Below, piece by piece: positions 1 through 4,939 of a stretch of DNA of 5,180 bases. This DNA comes from Armatimonadota bacterium. Lineage in GTDB: Bacteria; Armatimonadota; Zipacnadia; Zipacnadales; UBA11051. The stretch is taken from assembly GCA_003542955.1 (NCBI GenBank), contig DPJP01000380.1, positions 8,937 to 14,116 of the forward strand, given 5' to 3'. The notes beneath the pieces are model-generated. The model was not told the DNA's origin. It saw only the letters and a list, made by a program, of their open reading frames with translations, and made no database searches. A program made the translations under genes and the position numbers. Each line of letters begins with the position of its first letter. Position 1 is the first letter of the stretch.

Positions 1-6
1 GCCGTT

Positions 7-360
7 CTACTCCGTCAGCTCCAGTATGGCCATCTGCGTGCCGTCACCGCGCTGCCGCCCGGCCCGGATGACGCGCGTGTAGCCGCCCTCGCGGTCAACA
101 AAGCGGCCCGCGATCTCGTCGAACAGGTGCTTGACGAGGCCGGCGTCATTGATATGGCGCAGAACCTGCCTGCGAGCGGCCAGGTCGCCCCGCTTGGCCA
201 GCGTGATCAGCCTCTCCGCCAGCCGCCGGGCCTCCTTGGCCTTGCACAGCGTCGTCTTGATCTGATTGTGCCGGAACAGCGCCATGACCTCGGCCCGCAG
301 GAGCGCGATTCGCTGGTCGGTGGCACGATTCAGTTTCCGGTAGTTCTTCCTGTGTCTCAT
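7..360 (-). CDS. rplQ: 50S ribosomal protein L17
   Basis: The product is the large-subunit protein L17, which binds 23S rRNA near the peptide exit side. The 117-residue translation has the family signature from its first residues: MRHRKNYRKLNR, then an IKTTL segment (residues 34-38), AERLITLAKRGDL (about 48-60) and FDEIAGRF plus GGYTRVIR near the C-terminus. Its length matches the short bacterial form with no C-terminal extension. The ATG start gives the canonical MRHRK N-terminus. A purine-rich AAGAGG lies only 2 nt before it, and the rpoA stop is 12 nt upstream, so translation is probably coupled to rpoA. The gene ends in TAG. It is the last visible gene of the operon; only 6 nt follow, too few to show a terminator. 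The identification is secure. Confidence 0.98.
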   Translation of the reverse strand: MRHRKNYRKLNRATDQRIALLRAEVMALFRHNQIKTTLCKAKEARRLAERLITLAKRGDLAARRQVLRHINDAGLVKHLFDEIAGRFVDREGGYTRVIRAGRQRGDGTQMAILELTE

Positions 361-372
361 TGCCTCTTGCCC

Positions 373-1338
373 CTATTCGTGCTGGTCGCCGGAGTCGGCC
401 AGATGCAGCCCGAAGCCCTCCAGCTTCTGGATGACTTCCTCAAGCGACCGCTTCCCGAAGTTCCGGATGGCCAAGAGCTCCTCTTCCGTGCGCTTGACCA
501 GCTCGCCGATGGTGTCGACGCTTTCCTTCTTCAGGCAGTTGAATGTCCGCACGGAGAAGTCGACATCCTCGATCGGGATATCCATGTGCCGGTCCACCAC
601 CGGCTCGGCCTCCACGGTCTCCCTCTCCTCCTCGATCAGCTCCTCACTGACATCGAGGAATATCCGCACGTACGCCCACAACTCCTGCGCGGCCATCTGC
701 AGCGCCACATCCGGCGCCACCGAGCCGTCACCCCACATCTCCAGCACCAGTCGGTCGAGGTCGGTGCGGCTGCCCAGACGCGTCGGCTCAACTCTATAGT
801 TGGCGCGGTGGATCGGTGAGAACACCGAGTCGATAGGGAGTACGTCGACGGCGCGACGGCCCCGCTGGCGCTCCTCGGCCAGCACGTAGCCCCGCCCCGC
901 CTCGACCCACATGTCGATCTCGAGTTCCGTGTCGTCGCCGGAGATCTCCGCAATATGCAGCTCCGGGTTGATGATCTGCACACTCGAAGGCGCCTCGATG
1001 TCGCTGGCCAGTATCTCGCCGGGACCCTTGGCGCGGATGTGCATGACGACCTCATCCATGGGATCGACGTCCTCGATCAGCCGGACGGCGATCTCCTTGA
1101 TGTTGAGTATGATCTCGGTGCTGTCCTCGACCACGCCCGCAATCGTCGAAAACTCGTGCAGCACGCCGTTGATGCGCACATCAGTGACTGCCGCGCCGTT
1201 GATATGCGCCAGGCTGATGCGCCTGAAGGCGTTCCCGAGTGTGTGCCCGAACCCACGCTCGAGGGGCTCGATCGCGAACTTGCCGTATTTGTCGTCCAGG
1301 TAGAGCGCGCGAATCTTCGGCTTGGTTATCTCTTCCAT
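373..1338 (-). CDS. rpoA: DNA-directed RNA polymerase subunit alpha
   Basis: This is the alpha subunit, whose dimer nucleates core RNA polymerase assembly and whose C-terminal domain contacts UP elements and activators. The 321 residues comprise an N-terminal assembly/dimerisation domain (about 1-230) with YGKFAIEPLERGFGHTLGNA at 18-37 and the TRLGSRTDLDRL block at 186-197. An acidic linker (about 231-252) follows, then the C-terminal domain (about 253-321). The residues equivalent to the E. coli DNA-contact set are visible: R264, N267 and C268 in SVRTFNC, and G295, S298 and E301 in NFGKRSLEE. One difference is EFSTIAGVVED (62-72), where most homologues have proline instead of alanine. The ATG has GGGAG 7 nt upstream. 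The gene sits between rpsD (76 nt gap) and rplQ (12 nt gap), the standard alpha-operon position. It ends in TAG. Confidence 0.98.
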   Translation of the reverse strand: MEEITKPKIRALYLDDKYGKFAIEPLERGFGHTLGNAFRRISLAHINGAAVTDVRINGVLHEFSTIAGVVEDSTEIILNIKEIAVRLIEDVDPMDEVVMHIRAKGPGEILASDIEAPSSVQIINPELHIAEISGDDTELEIDMWVEAGRGYVLAEERQRGRRAVDVLPIDSVFSPIHRANYRVEPTRLGSRTDLDRLVLEMWGDGSVAPDVALQMAAQELWAYVRIFLDVSEELIEEERETVEAEPVVDRHMDIPIEDVDFSVRTFNCLKKESVDTIGELVKRTEEELLAIRNFGKRSLEEVIQKLEGFGLHLADSGDQHE

Positions 1339-1345
1339 CAGTGCA

Positions 1346-1350
1346 CTCCC
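1346..1350 (-). promoter_or_regulatory. Shine-Dalgarno of rpoA
   Basis: On the minus strand GGGAG lies 7 nt before the rpoA ATG. It supports the chosen start, which also gives a normal alpha N-terminus. Confidence 0.8.
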
Positions 1351-1388
1351 TTGTCTTGATTGCTCGTGTCGGGCTTCGACGGTTGCGT

Positions 1389-1406
1389 GTCGGCCCTCAC
1401 TCCGAC
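1389..1406 (-). repeat. Small inverted repeat in the rpsD-rpoA spacer
   Basis: GTCGG (1389-1393) and CCGAC (1402-1406) are perfect complements around an 8-nt loop in the 76-nt spacer before rpoA. The motif CGTGTCGG also occurs twice in direct orientation, at 1365-1372 and 1386-1393, exactly 21 nt apart. No U-run follows, so it is not a standard intrinsic terminator. It may be a processing or leader hairpin, or chance in GC-rich DNA. Confidence 0.3.
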
Positions 1407-1414
1407 AAAGGACG

Positions 1415-1972
1415 CTAGCGCGAGTAGAACTCGATGACGCGCTTCATATCGGCGCCTGTGTCGACCTTGTCTGCGTCAGGCAGTCCGACGACGATGGCCC
1501 TGCGGTTGGCCACGTCCACCTGCAGCCACTCCGGACGCGCGGCATCGCTCGAACTCGAGATCGCCTGCACAACCGGGACAATCTCCCGGCTCCGCTCCTT
1601 GACCTCGATGACGTCACCGCGACGTACCTGCGATGAGCCAACGTTCACGATCCGTCCGTTGACCATGATGTGCCTGTGACTGACGAGCTGCCGGGCCTGG
1701 TTGCGGTTGATAGCAAAGCCCGCCCGGAATACGGCGTTATCCAGCCGCATCTCCAGCGCCTGCACGAGCAGGTCGGCCGTCACGCCCTCCCTGCGGTGGG
1801 CGTGCTTGATGTAGCGGCGGAACTGCTTCTCCAGAATCCCGTAGGCCGCCTTCAGATTCTGCTTCTCCCGCAACTGCAACCCGTACTCGCTCAGCCGCCG
1901 CGGACGCCGCCCCTCCTGGGGCTTGTCCGCGTCGTAGCCTTTCCGCCTGAAGCCTCTGTGCTGTGTTGCCAT
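1415..1972 (-). CDS. rpsD: 30S ribosomal protein S4, shortened N-terminus
   Basis: S4 is a primary 16S rRNA binder that nucleates assembly of the 30S body; in several bacteria it also represses its own operon. LSEYGLQLREKQ (27-38), the S4 RNA-binding fold starting at MRLDNAVFRAG (75-85) and continuing through NQARQLVSHRHIMVNG (91-106), and the terminal IEFYSR are unmistakable. The protein is 185 residues against roughly 200-209 usually, and the loss is N-terminal. LSEYG begins at residue 27, versus about residue 44 in the Geobacillus protein. There are no cysteines, so it is not the zinc-ribbon form, and the very conserved YPPGQHG motif is replaced by a basic KPQEGRRPRR stretch. The start is firm: a TAG stop directly abuts the ATG in frame, and GGAGGGAG lies 8 nt upstream. 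The other two minus frames contain no missing N-terminus, so a frameshift does not explain it. It ends in TAG. Confidence 0.96.
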   Translation of the reverse strand: MATQHRGFRRKGYDADKPQEGRRPRRLSEYGLQLREKQNLKAAYGILEKQFRRYIKHAHRREGVTADLLVQALEMRLDNAVFRAGFAINRNQARQLVSHRHIMVNGRIVNVGSSQVRRGDVIEVKERSREIVPVVQAISSSSDAARPEWLQVDVANRRAIVVGLPDADKVDTGADMKRVIEFYSR

Positions 1973-1980
1973 CTATCTGG

Positions 1981-1988
1981 CTCCCTCC
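1981..1988 (-). promoter_or_regulatory. Shine-Dalgarno of rpsD
   Basis: GGAGGGAG lies on the minus strand 8 nt before the rpsD ATG. With the in-frame TAG at 1973-1975 touching the ATG, it fixes the start and shows that the short S4 N-terminus is what is encoded. Confidence 0.88.
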
Positions 1989-2019
1989 AAGAATGCCGGT
2001 TCGCGGTGGCACCGTCTCA

Positions 2020-2415
2020 TCAGACGCGGCGTCGCTTCGGCGGCCGGCAGCCGTTGTGCGGCACCGGCGTTGTATCCTTGATCATCCCGATCCGCATCCC
2101 GGTTGCCTCCAGCGCCCGAATCGCCGTCTCCCGGCCCGAGCCCGGGCCCTTGACGAAACAATCCAGCCGCTGCACGCCGTACTCCTGCGCCTTCCGCGCC
2201 ACGCTCTCGGCCGCGAGCTGCGCCGCGAACGGCGTGTTCTTCTTCGTTCCCGAGAAGCCGATCGTCCCCGCGCTCGCCCAGCACAGTACATTGCCCTGCT
2301 GGTCGGTGATCGAGATGATCGTGTTGTTGAATGTCGACTTGATATACGCGCGCCCGTAGGGCACCTGCCGCTTCGTCTTCTTCCCGCCCTCGCGCTGTGC
2401 AGTCTTCCTCGCCAT
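2020..2415 (-). CDS. rpsK: 30S ribosomal protein S11
   Basis: S11 lies on the platform of the 30S subunit beside the mRNA exit, next to S18 and S6. The 131-residue protein shows [10 protein letters not shown] (29-38), [14 protein letters not shown] (46-59), [10 protein letters not shown] (61-70), [10 protein letters not shown] (87-96) and the invariant tail [13 protein letters not shown]. Asn121-Gly122 in that tail corresponds to the Asn119 site known to carry isoaspartate in E. coli S11. I placed the start at the ATG ending at 2415, because GGAGGGA lies 5 nt before it and it gives the usual MARK-type N-terminus. An in-frame ATG 42 nt further upstream would add 14 residues that do not look like S11. 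It ends in TGA; the gap to rpsD is 47 nt. Confidence 0.98.
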   Translation of the reverse strand: MARKTAQREGGKKTKRQVPYGRAYIKSTFNNTIISITDQQGNVLCWASAGTIGFSGTKKNTPFAAQLAAESVARKAQEYGVQRLDCFVKGPGSGRETAIRALEATGMRIGMIKDTTPVPHNGCRPPKRRRV

Positions 2416-2420
2416 CTGTT

Positions 2421-2427
2421 TCCCTCC
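2421..2427 (-). promoter_or_regulatory. Shine-Dalgarno of rpsK
   Basis: GGAGGGA on the minus strand, 5 nt before the ATG at 2413-2415, selects that codon over the more upstream in-frame ATG at 2455-2457. Confidence 0.85.
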
Positions 2428-2463
2428 AGGGTAGGCCCACGGAAAGCCGCCGGACACACATCA

Positions 2464-2478
2464 CCGGCAAGTCGCCGG
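2464..2478 (-). repeat. Hairpin just after the rpsM stop
   Basis: CCGGC (2464-2468) and GCCGG (2474-2478) can form a perfect 5-bp stem with a 5-nt loop, starting 6 nt after the rpsM TAG. No U-tract follows on the minus strand, so termination is unlikely in this continuous operon. It could be an RNA-processing or stability hairpin. Confidence 0.3.
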
Positions 2479-2484
2479 GTCCTG

Positions 2485-2865
2485 CTACTTCTTTATCGTG
2501 CGCCGGTGGACCGAGACGGTCTTTCGCCGGCCCTTCCGGGTCCGCGCGTTCGTCCGGGTCCGCTGGCCCCGCGCCGGCAGACCACGGCGGTGACGCATGC
2601 CGCGGTATGTGCCGATCTCGACGAGCCGCTGAATGTTGCTCTGCACCTCACGGCGTTTGTCGCCCTCGATCGTGTAGTCACGCTCGATCACATCGCGGAG
2701 CTTGGCCACTTCCTCCTCCGTGATGTCGCGCATCCGCGTGTCGCCCGACACTCCCGACTTCTCGCAGATGTCCCTGGCCGTCGAACGGCCGATGCCGTAG
2801 ATGTAGGTCAACGCAATTTCAAGCCGCTTGTCGCGGGGCAGATCAACGCCTGCAATTCTCGGCAC
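2485..2865 (-). CDS. rpsM: 30S ribosomal protein S13, GTG start
   Basis: S13 sits in the head of the 30S subunit, contacts the P-site tRNA through its basic tail and forms bridges to the 50S subunit. The 126-residue translation begins [14 protein letters not shown], close to the canonical [10 protein letters not shown]. It continues with YGIG and a helix-two-turn-helix region (about 23-40), then [20 protein letters not shown] (85-104), and a very basic C-terminus ending in RRTIKK. The start codon is GTG, preceded at 7 nt by a perfect AAGGAGG. The in-frame ATG ending at 2976 lacks a Shine-Dalgarno and would add 37 residues unlike any S13. The gene follows a 150-nt spacer after rpmJ and precedes rpsK by 69 nt. 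In E. coli the translational control site for S4 is in the leader of this gene; whether that holds here is unknown. It ends in TAG. Confidence 0.97.
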   Translation of the reverse strand: MPRIAGVDLPRDKRLEIALTYIYGIGRSTARDICEKSGVSGDTRMRDITEEEVAKLRDVIERDYTIEGDKRREVQSNIQRLVEIGTYRGMRHRRGLPARGQRTRTNARTRKGRRKTVSVHRRTIKK

Positions 2866-3015
2866 TCTAACTCCTCCTTGGTGCACGACCCGTCCGGGGC
2901 CCCGGTTCCAGCCGTCTGTGCGGCTCCCCGATACCGCTGTCTCCGGTGCAGCCGGTCCGCTGCTTGACGCCGGCATGCCGCCGACGACCGCCGCCAGGCG
3001 GACCTGCCTCTCCGC
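2866..3015 (-). other. 150-nt rpmJ-rpsM spacer with palindromes
   Basis: This is the longest intergenic stretch in the window. It holds three self-complementary GC-rich elements: CCGGGGCCCCGG (2894-2905, a perfect 12-mer), CGGCATGCCG (2971-2980, a perfect 10-mer) and CCGCC-A-GGCGG (2991-3001). The 12-mer lies 14 nt upstream of the rpsM Shine-Dalgarno. I see no convincing -35/-10 pair on the minus strand, and no U-run after a hairpin that would mark a terminator. The rpsM frame happens to be open through most of it, but that extension is not S13-like. Its position matches the E. coli alpha-operon leader bound by S4, so a structured regulatory leader is possible but only inferred. Confidence 0.4.
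2871..2879 (-). promoter_or_regulatory. Strong Shine-Dalgarno of rpsM
   Basis: The minus strand reads AAGGAGGAG, including the full AAGGAGG anti-SD complement, with 7 nt from AAGGAGG to the GTG start at 2863-2865. It is the best ribosome-binding site in the window and decides the start of S13. Confidence 0.92.
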
Positions 3016-3129
3016 CTAGCCCTGCCGCTGCTTGTGGCGCGGGACCTGGCAGATGACGCGCACAACGCCCTTGCGTCGAACGATCTTGCACTTGTCACAT
3101 CGCTTCTTCACTGATGCCTGTACCTTCAA
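3016..3129 (-). CDS. rpmJ: 50S ribosomal protein L36, zinc-binding form, TTG start
   Basis: L36 is a tiny protein of the large subunit that stabilises 23S rRNA structure. The predicted 37 residues, [14 protein letters not shown] followed by a basic core and RHKQRQG at the end, match the family and its usual length exactly. The zinc ligands C11, C14, C27 and H32 are all present, so this is the C+ (zinc) paralogue type. No ATG fits. The TTG at 3127-3129 gives the canonical MKV N-terminus and has a weak GGTGG 5 nt upstream. An adjacent upstream TTG or a GTG 9 nt upstream would add one or three residues and cannot be fully excluded. It ends in TAG, lies 74 nt after infA and is followed by the 150-nt spacer before rpsM. 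Confidence 0.93.
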   Translation of the reverse strand: MKVQASVKKRCDKCKIVRRKGVVRVICQVPRHKQRQG

Positions 3130-3147
3130 CAAAACCACCGCTTTCGT

Positions 3148-3178
3148 GCCCGGCAATCCTCCCACCGGGCATCCCGGT
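3148..3178 (-). promoter_or_regulatory. Competing hairpins upstream of rpmJ
   Basis: Three segments on the minus strand can form two mutually exclusive stems. ACCGGG (3173-3178) can pair with CCCGGT (3164-3169) around the triloop ATG. Alternatively GCCCGG (3165-3170) pairs with CCGGGC (3148-3153) around an 11-nt loop that contains GGGAGG (3158-3163). Both stems are 6 perfect GC-rich pairs. The arrangement resembles a small translational switch in front of the weakly initiated TTG of rpmJ. Function is inferred only, and chance pairing in GC-rich DNA is possible. Confidence 0.3.
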
Positions 3179-3203
3179 TCTTCTGTCCGCGTCCTCGACC
3201 GCG

Positions 3204-3428
3204 CTACTTGTGCAGCCACGTGATGCGGCCGCGGGTCAGGTCGTAGGGCGAAAGCTCAACCGTGACCTTATCCCCCGCCATAATGCGGATGAAGCGCATC
3301 CGAATCTTGCCCGACACATGTGCCAGTACCGTATGCCCGTTCTCCAACTCGACGTAGAACTTCGCGTCGGGCAACTTCTCCTTCACCGTGCCAAGAGCCT
3401 TAATCGCCTTGTCGTCTCTGGATGCCAT
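3204..3428 (-). CDS. infA: Translation initiation factor IF-1
   Basis: IF-1 binds the ribosomal A site during initiation and helps IF-2 and IF-3 select the start. The 74-residue single OB-fold protein shows [20 protein letters not shown] (13-32), [15 protein letters not shown] (35-49) and [18 protein letters not shown] (52-69), all typical of bacterial IF-1. The C-terminus ends WLHK where many homologues have a short basic tail. The ATG is the only possible start: the next in-frame codons upstream run into the map stop. The nearest Shine-Dalgarno is GAGGTGA, which overlaps the map TGA and lies 13 nt from the ATG, rather long, so reinitiation coupled to map is likely. It ends in TAG. Confidence 0.97.
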   Translation of the reverse strand: MASRDDKAIKALGTVKEKLPDAKFYVELENGHTVLAHVSGKIRMRFIRIMAGDKVTVELSPYDLTRGRITWLHK

Positions 3429-3441
3429 GTTGTCGGTCGGG

Positions 3442-3448
3442 TCACCTC
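3442..3448 (-). promoter_or_regulatory. Probable Shine-Dalgarno of infA overlapping map stop
   Basis: GAGGTGA on the minus strand overlaps two bases of the map TGA (3447-3449) and is 13 nt from the infA ATG. Its match is good but its spacing is long, which suggests translational coupling of map to infA. Confidence 0.5.
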
Positions 3449-4232
3449 AACTGCGCGGGGTCAGTACCCGCGGCCCGTTCTTGGTAACTGCCACTGTGTG
3501 CTCGAAGTGCGCGCTCAGGCTGCCGTCGGCCGTCCGTGTGGTCCAGCCGTCAACATCCACCTTCACGGCCGGCCCACCCACATTGATCATCGGCTCGATC
3601 GCCAGCACCATCCCCGGCCGAAGCGTCAACTCGTACTCGGCGAACTCACCCGGCGAGTAGTAGTTCGGCACCTGCGGCGGCTCGTGCATCTGCCTGCCGA
3701 TGCCGTGGCCCAGAAGCTGCCGCACTACGCTGTAACCCGCCCCCTCGGCATGCTCCTGCACCGCGCTGCTGATATCCCTGAGCTGGTTGCCGGCCTGCGC
3801 CTGCTCGATTGCCAGAGCCAGGCACTCGGAGGTCACCTGCAGAAGCCGCAACGCCTCCGCCGGCGCCTCGCCCACGGCCTTCGTCGCCGCGTTGTCGCCA
3901 TGATAGCGCTTGTAGATCGCGCCAACGTCTACGCCGACTATGTCGCCCTCCTCGATGCGAACGTGCTCGGAGGGTATTCCGTGTACCACCACGTCGTTGA
4001 TCGATATGCACGTGCTGGCCGGGTAGCCGTTGAAGCCCAGGAAGCTCGGAACCGCCCCCGCCTCACGGATTGTCTCCTCGGCGGCCCGGTCAATTGCCGA
4101 AGTGCTCACTCCGGGCTCGATGGCCTCCAGGGCCCGTGCCAGGGCTGCGGCGGCAATCTCCCCGGCGCGCGCCATGAGCGCCAACTCGTTCGGGCTCCGC
4201 CGCTGCACTGCCGCCACGTGCCTGCTCACCAT
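3447..4232 (-). CDS. map: Methionine aminopeptidase, type I
   Basis: This cytosolic dimetal hydrolase removes the initiator methionine from nascent proteins. With the chosen start it has 261 residues, close to E. coli Map (264). The pita-bread fold ligands are all visible: D102 in VGVDVG, D113 in YHGDNA, H176 in LLGHGIG, E213 in AIEPMIN and E244 in HFEHTV. Substrate-pocket histidines H84 (VVVHGIPS) and H183 (QMHEPPQ) are also present. There is no N-terminal zinc-finger extension. I used the ATG ending at 4232, 31 nt after the adk stop, with only a weak GGGG before it. The in-frame GTGs ending at 4217 and 4208 are alternatives. The longer ATG ending at 4319 overlaps adk and adds 29 arginine-rich residues, so I rejected it. 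It ends in TGA. Confidence 0.95.
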   Translation of the reverse strand: MVSRHVAAVQRRSPNELALMARAGEIAAAALARALEAIEPGVSTSAIDRAAEETIREAGAVPSFLGFNGYPASTCISINDVVVHGIPSEHVRIEEGDIVGVDVGAIYKRYHGDNAATKAVGEAPAEALRLLQVTSECLALAIEQAQAGNQLRDISSAVQEHAEGAGYSVVRQLLGHGIGRQMHEPPQVPNYYSPGEFAEYELTLRPGMVLAIEPMINVGGPAVKVDVDGWTTRTADGSLSAHFEHTVAVTKNGPRVLTPRS

Positions 4233-4263
4233 GCGGCCCCGTTCGCGCCCTGTCCGGCCCTGC

Positions 4264-4923
4264 TCACTGCTCACCCAGCCGAGCCGTAACCAGCGCGTGG
4301 ACCTCGGCCGGTGTTCCACTGCCGTCGATCTCGATCAGCAGGCCCTTCTGCGCGTAGTACTCAATCAGCGGGGCCGTCTTCGCGTGGTAGGTTCGCAGCC
4401 GCTCGGCAATCGCCTCTTCCTGATCATCACTGCGCTGATAGACCTCGCCCCCACACTTGGGGCACGCGTCGCCGGTGTCCACTCCGTCGCGGTCGGCCCG
4501 CAGAATAACCTCGCACCCGCGGCACATCCGCCGCCCCGACAGCCGCCGGATCAGCGGCTCATCATCAACAGCGATGTTGATGACCACCAGCGCCCCCAGC
4601 CCGGCATCGTCCATGATCCCGGCCAACGCGTCGGCCTGCGCGATGGTGCGCGGGAAGCCGTCGAGCAGAACTCCGGACTGCTTGATGTCGTCCAGACCAA
4701 GCCGCTCGCGGATGATGCCGATGACCAACTCATCGGGCACCAGTTCGCCCGCATCCATGTAGGACTTGGCCTGCCGACCAAGCTCGGTCCCCCGTGCGAC
4801 GGCGTCCCGGAGGATGTCGCCAGTCGACAGATGCACCAGCCCGTACTCGGCTACCAGGCGCTCCGCCTGTGTCCCTTTCCCCGCTCCCGGGGGCCCCAGC
4901 AGTACGTAGTTGCGTGTAGCGAT
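4264..4923 (-). CDS. adk: Adenylate kinase, apparent ATC start
   Basis: Adk interconverts ATP and AMP with two ADP in the cytosol. Read from the ATC at 4921-4923 it has 219 residues, a normal length. It starts M(I)-ATRNYVLLGAPGAGKGTQAERL with Walker A GAPGAGKGT at 10-18. It continues with STGD (33-36) and GFPRT (89-93) for AMP binding, a LID beginning GRR (130-132), and QRSDDQEEAIAERL (163-176) with the catalytic arginine region. The LID has four cysteines, C134, C137, C154 and C157, with 16 residues between the pairs, as in zinc-binding Gram-positive enzymes. No ATG, GTG or TTG occurs in frame between the upstream in-frame TGA and the P-loop. GGGGGAG lies 7 nt before the ATC. The first standard start, the GTG ending at 4836, would delete the P-loop. 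Either AUC is used or a base error hides an ATG. secY ends 16 nt upstream. Confidence 0.93.
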   Translation of the reverse strand: MATRNYVLLGPPGAGKGTQAERLVAEYGLVHLSTGDILRDAVARGTELGRQAKSYMDAGELVPDELVIGIIRERLGLDDIKQSGVLLDGFPRTIAQADALAGIMDDAGLGALVVINIAVDDEPLIRRLSGRRMCRGCEVILRADRDGVDTGDACPKCGGEVYQRSDDQEEAIAERLRTYHAKTAPLIEYYAQKGLLIEIDGSGTPAEVHALVTARLGEQ

Positions 4924-4930
4924 GGTCGAT

Positions 4931-4938
4931 CTCCCCCT
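4931..4938 (-). promoter_or_regulatory. Shine-Dalgarno of adk
   Basis: The minus strand reads AGGGGGAG in the 16-nt spacer after secY, followed by 7 nt and then ATC GCT ACA. The spacing is ideal for initiation at that ATC, and no other in-frame start codon lies within reach. Confidence 0.75.
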
Positions 4939-4939
4939 G

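Noticed and set aside
1973..2012. A frameshift hiding the usual S4 N-terminus
   Set aside because: None of the three minus frames in this region encodes YPPGQHG or a cysteine motif, and only 47 nt separate rpsK from rpsD.
1963..2967. Long plus-strand open frame (334 codons)
   Set aside because: It lies opposite rpsK and rpsM, shows no domain, and its composition reflects the complement of r-protein genes.
2964..2969. Plus-strand TTGACG resembling a -35 box
   Set aside because: No -10 element is found at suitable spacing, and no plus-strand gene would be served.
2485..2976. rpsM extended to an upstream ATG (163 residues)
   Set aside because: No Shine-Dalgarno precedes that ATG, and the extension is absent from the S13 family; the GTG with AAGGAGG gives the canonical N-terminus.
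3114..4289. Long plus-strand open frame (391 codons)
   Set aside because: It is antisense to map, infA and part of rpmJ, has no recognisable motif, and is rich in Arg, His and Pro as expected for a shadow of GC-rich coding DNA.
3447..4319. map extended to an upstream ATG (290 residues)
   Set aside because: The extra 29 residues overlap the adk end, are arginine-rich and match nothing in the family; the shorter form has the normal length.
4264..4836. adk starting at GTG with 190 residues
   Set aside because: This start lacks the Walker A P-loop, which is encoded in frame just upstream and follows a good Shine-Dalgarno.
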